NCBI GenBank assembly: GCA_046047235.1
Contig: JBJOII010000009.1
Coordinates: forward strand, 16,309-80,308
Length of the DNA stretch: 64,000 nucleotides
Direction: 5' to 3'
DNA from: JBMTVN01 sp046047235
GTDB lineage: Bacteria; Verrucomicrobiota; Verrucomicrobiia; Limisphaerales; JAHDYP01
The position numbers and the translations under genes were made by a program. The stretch's first letter is position 1; each line of letters opens with the position of its first letter. A model generated the notes under the pieces. It had not been told where the DNA came from and made no database searches. It saw only the letters and a program-made list of their open reading frames with translations. Below are positions 16,703 to 25,820 of the stretch, in pieces.

Positions 16703-18883
16703 CTACTTCCGACGCACCAAGACCCTCAGCCGCTTCACCTCGTACTGCGACGCGTTCCCCGTGAAGGTCCAATCGCGCGTCTCCCCGGGACTGTTTCCGA
16801 TCCCAATGTCCGCCCCGCCGCCACTCCGCCATTGGTTGATCGCAAACAACGTCTGCTTCGCCTCATGATTGTGCACCTGCATGCATCCATACCCCTCCGG
16901 CGGAAAGGCCATCTCATCCCCGAAGTCATACACCCCTGAACTCGCGTTCGGAACACTCATCGCATTGTTCTGACCATAGTTGTGCGGCCAAAACTCAATG
17001 TTGCCCCCATCCAGTCCCTCCCCCACCTGAACCCCCCGAACGTTGGACAACACGTTCAACCGCGTCACATCCACCTGAAACACCGCCCCACTCGCCAGCG
17101 TAGGAATCCCCAGCTTCTTCACGTCGTCCGTAAACGCGTCCATCGATACATAGACATAGTCCACATTCCCGCCCGCCTTCTGAAGCTCGAGAAAATACGC
17201 CACCCGGTCAAAGCCGCCTGCAAAATCTCCGCTGCGATCCACGTCATACCGGATCGCCGCCCCAAGCTTCGCCAAATCCAAGTCGTAAACGAGCTGGTAA
17301 GCCTTCGCCTCCTTCACCTTTAAGAACAACCAGTCCCGCTCGGGCACATCCCCCGCCCGGAAAGGCACCGCCGGCAATCCCTCCCGATTCGCCAAATTCG
17401 GCTCAGCCAGCTTGTCCCAGCCAAACCGCACCGCCACCGCCTGCTTCACCTCCGGCGACGAAAGCACCACAGAATCCCCCTCAATCACCGCCTCCGCCGG
17501 AACAAAGTCCACATCCTGGCCAGCGAGTTCAAACCAGTTCAATGCGCCCCCTCCACGCACCACTAAACCGGATCCCACATGGTCAAATCGCACCCGCGCC
17601 TTCGCCCCCTCCAATTCCAACGCCCTAAAGGTCGGCCCGGAAAACTCCACCCCCGTGCGCCCATAAGTCTTCGCCAATGCAATCAGCGCCAACCGGTAAC
17701 CCACCCCCTGCTTGTTCCTCGGGTGAATGTCCTGCAGGTTCCCGATGTCATGAATGACGGCCTGCCCGGTGTTCGACAGCTCCAGACACTTGTTCTGTGC
17801 CTCCCAAAACACCGGCAATACTCCCCCCGCCTCATCCCCATACTGATAAGGAGCAATCTGCACGTAAAAGAACGGGAAATCCCCCTGCCCCCAAAGCTCA
17901 CGCCACCCCTTCAACAACGCCCGCTTCTTGTCAAAATACAACATCCCCTCGGTATGGTTGGATTCACCCTGATACCAAATCGCACCCCGAATCCCAAACG
18001 GCACAATCGGATGAATCATCCCGTTGTATAACGTGGTCGGCTCTCCCGGCCCGCTCAAAGGCTGAATCGCCGCAGGATAGGCCGGCGGAGGCATCAGGGG
18101 CGAACGCACCGCCACCGAGTCCCGCGCCCCACGCATCCACTTCTCCATCTCCCCAAGATAGCGGCCCAGCTCAGCCTGATACCCGGCATCCCGTGGATCC
18201 GTCATCTGCACCTTGCGCCGGATATCCTCTAAATTGTCCTCCCCTTCAAACCCCACCGGCGGCGTCCATGGCTCGATCCGCGTCCCTCCCCACGAGGAGT
18301 TGATCAGCCCAACCGGAACACCCAGCTCCCCCTGCAAATGCCTGCCAAAGAAATACCCCACCGCGGTGTAATCACTCACGGTCTCCGGTGAACATACCGT
18401 CCATGCTGCATCCACATCCTCCTTCGGAAATCCACTCGGCACTTTCGGAATCTTGATGTGCCGGATCTTGGGATGGTTCGCCGCCTTGCGCTCCTCATCC
18501 GGATTCTCCGCCCCGCCTACGGTCCATTCCATGTTCGACTGCCCCGAACACAACCACACCTCCCCTACCAGCACATCGTGGAATACCACCTCGTTTGCTC
18601 CCTTGGCCGTGAGCACATACGGACCTCCCTCACGGCGCTCGGGCAACCGCACCATCCACTTCCCTCCGGCATCAGCCTTGCCCGTAACCACAACCCCATC
18701 CAACTCCACCTGCACTTCCTCGCCCGGTTCAGCCCACCCCCAAACCGGAATCGCCTGCCCCCTCTGCAAAACCATGTGGTCACCAAAAATATGCGGCAAC
18801 CGGACATCCGCCTGAAGATCCGCCCCCGCAACGCAAAACGCCAACAGGGACAGAGAAGAATACAACCGTCGCGTCAAATTCAT
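16703..18883 (-). CDS. Sialate O-acetylesterase-like protein (SASA domain), secreted
   Basis: The 726-residue protein has a signal peptide (about 1-25), an N-terminal beta domain starting LPHIFGDHMVLQRGQAIPVWGWA, and the esterase core with VWLCSGQSNMEW (Ser115 nucleophile) and the AIWYQGESN motif. This order is typical of family members that deacetylate sialic acid or, more broadly, acetylated polysaccharides. The last 200 residues (about 525-726) form an extra domain with HNYGQNNAMSVPN and YGCMQVHNHEAKQTLFAINQW segments, also found on PVC relatives as far as I recall; its role is unknown. It probably forms an operon with the downstream SGNH hydrolase. Confidence 0.9.
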   Translation of the reverse strand: MNLTRRLYSSLSLLAFCVAGADLQADVRLPHIFGDHMVLQRGQAIPVWGWAEPGEEVQVELDGVVVTGKADAGGKWMVRLPERREGGPYVLTAKGANEVVFHDVLVGEVWLCSGQSNMEWTVGGAENPDEERKAANHPKIRHIKIPKVPSGFPKEDVDAAWTVCSPETVSDYTAVGYFFGRHLQGELGVPVGLINSSWGGTRIEPWTPPVGFEGEDNLEDIRRKVQMTDPRDAGYQAELGRYLGEMEKWMRGARDSVAVRSPLMPPPAYPAAIQPLSGPGEPTTLYNGMIHPIVPFGIRGAIWYQGESNHTEGMLYFDKKRALLKGWRELWGQGDFPFFYVQIAPYQYGDEAGGVLPVFWEAQNKCLELSNTGQAVIHDIGNLQDIHPRNKQGVGYRLALIALAKTYGRTGVEFSGPTFRALELEGAKARVRFDHVGSGLVVRGGGALNWFELAGQDVDFVPAEAVIEGDSVVLSSPEVKQAVAVRFGWDKLAEPNLANREGLPAVPFRAGDVPERDWLFLKVKEAKAYQLVYDLDLAKLGAAIRYDVDRSGDFAGGFDRVAYFLELQKAGGNVDYVYVSMDAFTDDVKKLGIPTLASGAVFQVDVTRLNVLSNVRGVQVGEGLDGGNIEFWPHNYGQNNAMSVPNASSGVYDFGDEMAFPPEGYGCMQVHNHEAKQTLFAINQWRSGGGADIGIGNSPGETRDWTFTGNASQYEVKRLRVLVRRK

Positions 18884-18975
18884 AGTAGGATGAACGCGAC
18901 TCTAGTCGCCCAACCCCCTTTTGCAAACCTTCCCGCCCCCAAAACCGTCACGCCCAAGCTACGACGCAACCCCAC

Positions 18976-19569
18976 CTACTCCCCGCCCTTGTTCCGGGGC
19001 AGGTTCAAACCCGGAAACATCACCTTCACACAATCCGGACACAACCCATGCGTGAACTCATAGTCCGCATGCTCCCTAAAATAGAGCTCAATCTGGTTCC
19101 AATACCCCTTGTCATCCCGGATCTTCTTGCAGCCAGCACAAATCGGCAGCAACTCCCGCAACTTCTCGATCTCCGACCTCTGCTTCTCCTCTAATAACCT
19201 CCGCGCCTCAACGGTCTCGGTGATGTCAATGCAGCTGCCGATATAACCTGCAAAGTTCCCCCCGTCGTCCTGAAACGGCACCCCACGATCAAAGATCCAG
19301 CGATACTCCCCATCATGCCGACGCAACCGATACTCCATCTCAAAGACCTCGCGCTTCTCAAAGGAGGTAAGATAAATCTCCAAACATCGGTCCATGTCCT
19401 CCTTGTGAACTCCCTCCGCCCAGCCATTCCCCACTTCCTGCTCCAACGAGCGCCCCGTGAACGCCAGCCATGTCTGGTTGAAATAATCACACTCCGTAGT
19501 CAGGTTGGCCCGCCAAATCATGATCGGCGCCTGCTCCACAATGGTCCTGTACTCTTGATGGGTCAGCAT
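18976..19569 (-). CDS. Stand-alone PAS sensor protein with C-terminal CxxC pair motif
   Basis: The 197-residue protein consists of one PAS domain with PAC-type tail (about 5-120: IVEQAPIMIWRAN, FTGRSLEQEVG, YRLRRHDGEYRWIFDRG and YIGSCIDITE), a short coiled linker (120-140), and a C-terminal module LLPICAGCKKIRDDKGYWNQIE ending with GLCPDC. That module is common at the end of PAS-containing histidine kinases and GGDEF proteins. Its two CxxC pairs could bind metal. No output domain (kinase, cyclase, HTH) follows, so it must act through partners or is a fragment. It is cytoplasmic, with no signal or membrane segment. Its neighbours give no clue. Confidence 0.85.
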   Translation of the reverse strand: MLTHQEYRTIVEQAPIMIWRANLTTECDYFNQTWLAFTGRSLEQEVGNGWAEGVHKEDMDRCLEIYLTSFEKREVFEMEYRLRRHDGEYRWIFDRGVPFQDDGGNFAGYIGSCIDITETVEARRLLEEKQRSEIEKLRELLPICAGCKKIRDDKGYWNQIELYFREHADYEFTHGLCPDCVKVMFPGLNLPRNKGGE

Positions 19570-19613
19570 CTCTCTACAACTTTCTAAGAACGTCTTCCGG
19601 CAAGATCCTGCTA

Positions 19614-19638
19614 TAAGTTGAGCGATTCACACAACTTA
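19614..19638. promoter_or_regulatory. 7-bp inverted repeat upstream of the PAS gene
   Basis: TAAGTTG at 19614-19620 and CAACTTA at 19632-19638 are perfect reverse complements, 11 bp apart, about 45 bp upstream of the PAS gene start. Could be an operator. The rest of 19570-19794, a divergent region, shows no gene. Confidence 0.3.
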
Positions 19639-19794
19639 AACCTCCCCAAATCGCTTCTTATTGCATCCATCAAATAATCGCAGGCACTCACCAGCCCACA
19701 CCATCGACAAACCTCACCCCCAGCCGCATCCTCAAACCCAATAATGCCTCACGACCGCACCAACCGATAAACCCCACGTAACCCAAATCCTTCC

Positions 19795-20838
19795 ATGCAG
19801 CCCATCGATCTCCGTAGCGACACGATCACCCAACCCACCCCGGCAATGCGCAATGCCATGGCCAATGCCGAAGTCGGCGATGATGTGCTGGGCGATGACC
19901 CCACAGTCCAACTGCTCGAGCAACAGGTCGCTTCGCTCCTCGGCAAAGAAGCCGCACTGTTCACCCCCTCGGGCACCATGGCCAACCAGATCGCCATTCG
20001 CGCCCACACCCAGCCCGGTGACGAAATCCTCATCGACGCCAACGCGCACGTTTACTTCTACGAGTCCGGGGCCCCCGCCGCCCTCGCCGGCGTCATGTGC
20101 GGCCTCCTCCCCGGCCAACGCGGCATCTTCACCCCTGACGACATCCTGAACGCCCTCCGCCCCAACAACCATCATTTCCCTCCCACCAAACTCGTCTGCC
20201 TCGAAAACACCCACAACCGCGGCGGCGGCAGCATCTGGCCACTGCAACAAATCGAAGAGGTCGCCGTGGCCTCCCGCAACCATAACCTCAAACTCCATCT
20301 CGACGGCGCCCGCCTCTGGAATGCCTCGGTCGCCTCAGGAATCCCCGAAGCCACCTACGCCCAATACTTCGACTCGGTAAGCGTCTGCTTCTCGAAAGGT
20401 CTCGGCGCCCCTGTCGGTTCCGCCCTCTGCGGTCCCGCCGACTTCATCGACCGCGCCCGCCGCTTCCGCAAAATGTTCGGCGGCGCCATGCGCCAAAGCG
20501 GCATCCTCGCCGCCGCCGCCCTCTACGCCCTCGAAAACCACCGCGACCGCCTCGCTGAAGATCACCTCCACGCCCAACAACTCGCCACTGGACTCGCCGC
20601 CACCCCCGGCGTGCAAGTCGACCCCATCACGGTCGAAACCAATATCCTCATGATCCATGTCCCCGGCATCGATGCACCCAAACTCGCCGACGCCCTCAAT
20701 CAAGCCGGAGTGCGCATGCTGCCCACCGGACCCAATACGCTCCGGGCTGTCACCAACCTCATGGTGCCACCCGAAGCCATCCCTACCGCAATCGCCGTCT
20801 TCAACCAAACGCTCCAACAACTGACTAACACCCCGTAA
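19795..20838 (+). CDS. ltaE: Low-specificity L-threonine aldolase
   Basis: This 347-residue PLP enzyme cleaves L-threonine or allo-threonine into glycine and acetaldehyde. The N-terminus IDLRSDTITQPTPAMRNAM is the family start; EVGDDVLGDDPTV, the cofactor region TPSGTMANQIA, HLDGARLWNA (His168, Asp170) and the Schiff-base lysine Lys201 in SVCFSKGLGAPVGS are all present. The RRFRKMFGGAMRQSG segment also matches. It is cytoplasmic and full length. It stands alone after the divergent PAS gene, and no operon partner is evident. The specific stereo-preference cannot be read from sequence. Confidence 0.95.
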   Translation: MQPIDLRSDTITQPTPAMRNAMANAEVGDDVLGDDPTVQLLEQQVASLLGKEAALFTPSGTMANQIAIRAHTQPGDEILIDANAHVYFYESGAPAALAGVMCGLLPGQRGIFTPDDILNALRPNNHHFPPTKLVCLENTHNRGGGSIWPLQQIEEVAVASRNHNLKLHLDGARLWNASVASGIPEATYAQYFDSVSVCFSKGLGAPVGSALCGPADFIDRARRFRKMFGGAMRQSGILAAAALYALENHRDRLAEDHLHAQQLATGLAATPGVQVDPITVETNILMIHVPGIDAPKLADALNQAGVRMLPTGPNTLRAVTNLMVPPEAIPTAIAVFNQTLQQLTNTP

Positions 20839-20898
20839 TCCCACCTGCTTTTACCGCCTAGTCTTTCTGCCCTGAGGAAACCAAAGAAAGCCACCCCC

Positions 20899-20950
20899 GT
20901 AGGCGACCCCACTCGCTTTGCGATTCTCGCGTCCCCCCTCCGTCGCCTAC
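20899..20950. repeat. 9-bp inverted repeat with 34-nt spacer
   Basis: GTAGGCGAC (20899-20907) and GTCGCCTAC (20942-20950) are perfect reverse complements in the gap between the threonine aldolase and the double-SASA gene. There is no T-run. The unit begins GTAG and ends CTAC, the tetranucleotides seen next to RAYT-processed hairpins in other bacteria, but this may be coincidence. Confidence 0.35.
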
Positions 20951-20972
20951 TCTCTACACCACCTCACACTCC

Positions 20973-22631
20973 ATGACACCTATTCCCCTGCTCCAACTCT
21001 CCCTGCTCCTGACGCTATCCATCTGCCGCCTCGCAGCGAGCGAAGCAACACCCGCTCCCTCCCCTGTCCGGGTGTTCATCTTCGCCGGCCAATCCAACAT
21101 GGTCGGCTCCGATTCCAGGGTCGATGACATCCACCGCTTCCCTCCATTCTCGGGGCTGGAAAACCCGCAGCCCGGCGTCCGCTTTGCCTACGCCATCGGA
21201 CGTGAAGACAAGTTCACCAGCGATGGATGGGTGGATCTCCAGCCAGTCAATAACACCGTCGGTCCCGAGCTCAGTTTCGCCCGAAACGTTTCGCAGGCCA
21301 CCGGTGCGCCTGTCGCCATCATCAAATGCGCCGCCGGCGGCACCCACCTCGGCGGCGACTGGAATCCCGACAACCCCTCAGGCTTCAAGCTCTATCCTCT
21401 CGCCCTCGATCTCGTTCGATCGGCGCTCGCCGATCTCGACCGCCAGGGCATTCCTTACCGCCTCGAAGGCTTCATGTGGCACCAGGGCGAAAACGACATG
21501 TTCGAGCAAGGCTACATGGAAAACTACGGACCCAACCTGCGAAATTTCATCGCCTCCTGGCGACGTGACCTCAACGCTCCCGACCTCAGGTTCTACATCG
21601 GAGAACTCTGCACCAAAACCATCTGGGGCATGGACCTCCGCCCACGCATGTACGCCATCAGCCTCGGTCAGAAATCGGTCACGAACACAGACCCGCTCAC
21701 CGACTATGTCCCAACTTCCCACGTCGGAGTCGAGATCGGTGGCGGCGTCGGACTCCATTATCACTACGGAACACTCGGCCAGCTCGAACACGGCGTGAAC
21801 TACGCCGACGCCTACCTGCATCACCAGGGCATCCCCACCACACCATCCCGGCCGCTACCCACCTGGCCCTACCCCGCAAACAGCCGCGTGAAGCTGTTCA
21901 TCCTCGCCGGACACCGGAACATGGAGGGCGAACGTGCCTTCATCCAGGACCTCGAGCAGGATGAGAAGCTCCGCCCGCTCGCCCAAGACAACCCCGCCAT
22001 CGCATTCCAATACAGCCTCGGTGGTGGCTACCGCCAGTCAACAAGCTGGGAACCCCTCGGCCCAACGGGATTCTATGACACGTTCGGGCCCGAGCTCAGC
22101 TTCGGCCATACTCTACAAACCCAATCCTCCCACCCCTTCGCCATCGCAAAATTCACCCATAGTGGATCCCAAGTCATCGATTGGACACCCGCCGGCAGCG
22201 AAGCTAAAACCCGCAACCTCTACCCCACGTTCATCGCCTTCATCCAAAACACCATCCATGACCTCGAAATCCGCGGCCACTCCGTCGACCTGGCCGGCGT
22301 GTTCTATCACCTCGGCGAAAACGACATGTCCTTCAGTCCCTTCCGCCAGAACGCCATCCCCCACCTTCAATCCCTCATCACTCAGTCCAGACAGGACCTC
22401 GAACTGCCCCACCTCAAATGGTTCGTCAGCCAACAACCTCCCACCCGGGATGAATCGGTCGACAATATCCACGTCACAGAGGACCTCGCCGCCCTGGCCA
22501 AGTCCGATCCCGATACCATCCACATCCAGGCTTTCACCCTCCCCCCCGAGCGGGAGCAGCTGGTCATAACCTCCCAAGGCATCGTCGCACTCGGGCGCCT
22601 TCTCGCCCAGGCCTACCTCAACACGCGCTAG
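20973..22631 (+). CDS. Tandem SASA-domain carbohydrate esterase-like protein; second domain degenerate
   Basis: The 552-residue secreted protein (signal about 1-23) contains two copies of the SASA/DUF303 esterase fold. Copy 1 (about 31-290) has FIFAGQSNMVG with Ser41, the FMWHQGENDM motif and a GLHYHYG segment carrying the expected C-terminal His. Copy 2 (about 305-552) begins FILAGHRNMEG: the Gln-Ser is replaced by His314-Arg315, so the nucleophile is missing. It keeps the related VFYHLGENDM, but the segment aligned with GLHYHYG has no His. So one active and one apparently dead domain are predicted. Likely activity is removal of acetyl groups from polysaccharides in the periplasm or outside the cell. 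The convergent GH38-like gene follows after 12 bp. Confidence 0.88.
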   Translation: MTPIPLLQLSLLLTLSICRLAASEATPAPSPVRVFIFAGQSNMVGSDSRVDDIHRFPPFSGLENPQPGVRFAYAIGREDKFTSDGWVDLQPVNNTVGPELSFARNVSQATGAPVAIIKCAAGGTHLGGDWNPDNPSGFKLYPLALDLVRSALADLDRQGIPYRLEGFMWHQGENDMFEQGYMENYGPNLRNFIASWRRDLNAPDLRFYIGELCTKTIWGMDLRPRMYAISLGQKSVTNTDPLTDYVPTSHVGVEIGGGVGLHYHYGTLGQLEHGVNYADAYLHHQGIPTTPSRPLPTWPYPANSRVKLFILAGHRNMEGERAFIQDLEQDEKLRPLAQDNPAIAFQYSLGGGYRQSTSWEPLGPTGFYDTFGPELSFGHTLQTQSSHPFAIAKFTHSGSQVIDWTPAGSEAKTRNLYPTFIAFIQNTIHDLEIRGHSVDLAGVFYHLGENDMSFSPFRQNAIPHLQSLITQSRQDLELPHLKWFVSQQPPTRDESVDNIHVTEDLAALAKSDPDTIHIQAFTLPPEREQLVITSQGIVALGRLLAQAYLNTR

Positions 22632-22643
22632 CTCCCACCCAAC

Positions 22644-25199
22644 TTAAAGCCCCGCTCCCTCCATCCCGCTAAACCGCAGGGTCCTCACCCCAAAACGCGG
22701 AATCCCCAACCGGATACTCCCCCCACCCGTTCTGTCCTCCATCGGCAATTCCCCCACGACCCGACCATCCAACTCCACCAACTCCGCCTTCGCTGCCCGA
22801 AAACCAAAGCCCACAGTCCTGACCGAATCATCACCGCCCGCATTGAACACTCGAACATAAACCGCCCCGTCCCGTTCAAACATCGCGGGCACAACCCAGC
22901 CCGCATCCCCCGGCTCCATCACAGACCACACCCCCGCCTCACCTCCACCTGACATTTCACCCCACGCGGGCTCCTGCCAGAGCGCCGAAGTCTTCGCCAC
23001 CCCCGCCCTCTCCCAATCCCCCGCATGCGGCATCAGCCCGTAACACAGCTCCGTCGGACCATCCACCCCATAGTCCCGCCCCCATAACCCCTTCCCCGCA
23101 TACTGCACGGTCAAGGCCAGCGGATGTCCCGCCCCATGAGCGTAGCTCGTCGTGTGATCACTGAATAACGCCAAACCAGCTTCCCCCTTCGCATCCACCA
23201 CATCCACCCAGTCCAAAATCAGGTTGTGCTTAATCCCCTCCCACGAATTGTAAAAGGTGTCCTCCAAACCGCTCTCGCAGACATCAAAGGCCGCGTTCTT
23301 AAACACTCTCTGCCCTTCCAGCTCCACCGGAAAATGCACCAGCAACTTGAAACGATCATCATACGCCGCACGCCTCCGGTTCTTGAAACCATCCTTCTCC
23401 TCAAACTCGCCAATCCGCGGCTGTCCACGCCAGTCGATCCGTAATGAACAATCCAACACGCTCGAACTCTGCTCCATCGTCAACCGCTGCCGGAAGGGCT
23501 GCCCTCCAACCTCACCCCGCACTTCCACCACCGCCCGCAACGGTCCCCGTTCCAACACCCGCGCCTCCACCACCCCGTCCGCACTGGAACAAAACTCACC
23601 CCGCTCATAAAAGTATCCCCTTAACTCGTTGAACCGACGTTCCCCATCCCGCACCAACTCACGCCCCACCTGCTTCATCAACCAACTCCGAATCGTCCCT
23701 CCCCGCGCCAGATCCAACTCCACGCGATACAGGTCACTCTCCATCACTACCCGCTCACCCGCCTCGCTAACCCGAACACCGCCTCCCTCCGCAGCCTCCC
23801 CCTTGACCAACTCCACCGTCGCATACCCCATCGCAGGCAACTGCCCCCTCACCAATAACTCCTTCCCCGCCCCAGCTCCCTCCACCATCTGCACCGGAAA
23901 TCGCCGCCCCTCACCATCCACCGATACCACACCCGAAGCATCAAAACCCGATGGCACCCGCACCGCCACAACCCCATCCACACCGCACCCCGACGGGTTG
24001 AACAACCGCACAAATCTCCGTCCCCTAGCCCGCCCCCCGCGCAGCAGAACATCCACCGACCCCTCTCGCGAAATCTCACTCAGCGCATCCGCACTCGCCG
24101 TCCACCTTCGCACCTGATCCGCCCATGTGTTCCCCACACGCCCGTTATACGGAACAATCCAGCAGTCATGATGCTGCGATAACAAGACGTTGCGCCAGGC
24201 CTCGTCCAAAGCCGCCCCTCCCGCAGGACGCCCCCCACGCAACCAAGCCATGACACCCAGCTTCTCAGCAACCAACAGACGATGCTCCGCCGCCCGGCTC
24301 TGCTGCGCAATCCGTTGCACCACCTGCGCCCCCCACATCAACCCCGGCTTCACATCCTCCTGACTGAATTCCCATTCATCCGCGCTCGCCCCCCCGGCAA
24401 CCTCCCGGATGTAATCGCTCCACGTCACATAGCGGTTCTCGTAACCGTCACGAACCCTGTCCGAACCCAACCACGGCCCACCTCGCCAGCCGGCATCCTG
24501 CAAACACATCCCCACCGGATGTTCAATGCCCTGCTCAAAACACGCCGCCAAATACTCCGCTGAATTCCTCCACGCGGTGGTCTGCCAGCACGATCCCTCC
24601 TCCAACGCCTCACACGCATACCGCGGCACCGCCACCATCCGCGTCCCATCCGGCCCCACCCAGTTCACCAACTCCCCCCCATGCGCCGCCGTATACCCGC
24701 CCCAACACGTGTCCGGATTCTTCAACACCGCATACTCAAACCCCAACGACTTCAACACCCCCGGCAAACAACTGGTAAAACACGGCTCCTCCGAAGAGTA
24801 AGTCGTCAATCGTACGCCGGGAAAATGCTCACGCGTCTTCCTCATGCCATACTCGAATTGCCGCACCAGACTCTCACCCGACGCCATAAACAGGTAGCTC
24901 TGCGCATACGTCGGATTCACGATCTCAACTCGTCCACCCTCCATCACCATCTCGCGCAACGCCCCATACGCCTCCGGCTCATTCACCCGCACCACATCCC
25001 ACGTCTCCGGCTCAATCTCCAGGTTGATCCGCCACTCCGGATGGGTCCGCAATTGCTCCACGATAAAGCCGGTATACCCCGCAGGATAATGACCGTAAAT
25101 CCCCCCATGAAAGCCGTCCGCAAAATACGCCACCCGCGGCTCACCCCCGCCCAATAGGGACACCAAACACGAAGCCAAACCCATCAGGTGAAATCGCAT
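22644..25199 (-). CDS. GH38-like alpha-mannosidase-type protein, secreted
   Basis: The 851-residue product has a short signal peptide and an N-terminal GH38-type alpha/beta domain (about 20-270) starting RVAYFADGFHGGIYGHYPAGY, followed by a helical linker (PYNGRVGNTWADQVRRW) and the C-terminal GH38 beta domains. Classical GH38 enzymes have a nucleophile Asp in a DPFGHS-type motif; the corresponding segment here is SSEEPCFTSCLPGVLKSLGF with Glu137-Glu138-Pro139, so the nucleophile position appears to be Glu. I recall this SSEEPCFTS form in other bacterial GH38-like proteins, but cannot check. Activity on alpha-mannosides is inferred only from fold family. The gene is leftward and monocistronic as far as visible. 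Confidence 0.8.
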   Translation of the reverse strand: MRFHLMGLASCLVSLLGGGEPRVAYFADGFHGGIYGHYPAGYTGFIVEQLRTHPEWRINLEIEPETWDVVRVNEPEAYGALREMVMEGGRVEIVNPTYAQSYLFMASGESLVRQFEYGMRKTREHFPGVRLTTYSSEEPCFTSCLPGVLKSLGFEYAVLKNPDTCWGGYTAAHGGELVNWVGPDGTRMVAVPRYACEALEEGSCWQTTAWRNSAEYLAACFEQGIEHPVGMCLQDAGWRGGPWLGSDRVRDGYENRYVTWSDYIREVAGGASADEWEFSQEDVKPGLMWGAQVVQRIAQQSRAAEHRLLVAEKLGVMAWLRGGRPAGGAALDEAWRNVLLSQHHDCWIVPYNGRVGNTWADQVRRWTASADALSEISREGSVDVLLRGGRARGRRFVRLFNPSGCGVDGVVAVRVPSGFDASGVVSVDGEGRRFPVQMVEGAGAGKELLVRGQLPAMGYATVELVKGEAAEGGGVRVSEAGERVVMESDLYRVELDLARGGTIRSWLMKQVGRELVRDGERRFNELRGYFYERGEFCSSADGVVEARVLERGPLRAVVEVRGEVGGQPFRQRLTMEQSSSVLDCSLRIDWRGQPRIGEFEEKDGFKNRRRAAYDDRFKLLVHFPVELEGQRVFKNAAFDVCESGLEDTFYNSWEGIKHNLILDWVDVVDAKGEAGLALFSDHTTSYAHGAGHPLALTVQYAGKGLWGRDYGVDGPTELCYGLMPHAGDWERAGVAKTSALWQEPAWGEMSGGGEAGVWSVMEPGDAGWVVPAMFERDGAVYVRVFNAGGDDSVRTVGFGFRAAKAELVELDGRVVGELPMEDRTGGGSIRLGIPRFGVRTLRFSGMEGAGL

Positions 25200-25244
25200 C
25201 GGCCCACCCTCAGAAATGCCCCCACCCCAGTCAAGACCCGCGTC

Positions 25245-25538
25245 CTAACGAGGCAGCAACCAACCGGCAACAAAACTCGCAACCATCAGGACCAGGATCA
25301 GAATAATCAGAGACCGCACCAACCCCGCATGCCGACCCCGGCTCGCCGCTTTCCTCCAAAAATCTCCCTCCGCAAATAAACTCTCAAACGGCGCCGTCGC
25401 CGCATACGAAGTCAACGGCGTCCCGCAATGCCGACAAAAATGCACCCCCGGCTCATTCTCCTCCAGACAGGAAATACAAAGCTCCAGCTCCCTCGCCTCA
25501 ACAACCTCCATCACGCCCTCTGCATCGGTGGCTTTCAT
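25245..25538 (-). CDS. Small zinc-ribbon membrane-anchored protein
   Basis: The 97-residue product has a CISC...CRHC zinc-ribbon (Cys at about 22, 25, 35 and 38) near the N-terminus and one transmembrane helix at the C-terminus (about 73-95, LVRSLIILILVLMVASFVAGWLL). It would be tail-anchored with the zinc ribbon in the cytoplasm. An internal in-frame ATG at residue 10 is an alternative start. It lies 45 bp upstream of the GH38-like gene in the same direction, so the two may be co-transcribed. Function is unknown. Confidence 0.7.
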   Translation of the reverse strand: MKATDAEGVMEVVEARELELCISCLEENEPGVHFCRHCGTPLTSYAATAPFESLFAEGDFWRKAASRGRHAGLVRSLIILILVLMVASFVAGWLLPR

Positions 25539-25636
25539 GGTCGCGTCCCGTCACCATACACCACCAGCCAATAAAGGCCACCCCCACTCCATCCGCGAGT
25601 CTTCACCACGCTCCACCCGGACTCACACCCACAAGC

Positions 25637-25762
25637 CCAACCGCCAACCGCCAACCGCCAACCGCCAACCGCCAACCCATCCCATCTCCCATCTCCCATC
25701 TCCCATATCCCATCTCCGATATCCGATCTCCCATATCCCATCTCCGATATCCCGTCTTCCAT
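25637..25762. repeat. 7-bp tandem repeat array, 18 in-phase heptamers
   Basis: Five exact CCAACCG units (25637-25671) and CCAACCC are followed without loss of phase by CTCCCAT, ATCCCAT, CTCCGAT and ATCCGAT heptamers until about 25762. Two different units therefore share one 7-bp register. The array occupies the divergent intergenic region between the zinc-ribbon gene and the oxidoreductase gene. Short open frames here are artefacts of the repeat. Confidence 0.85.
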
Positions 25763-25820
25763 CCTCCAGTCTCCCCTGCTACTCTGCCCTTACTCCACAT
25801 CCCCTTACCCCGCGCAAACC

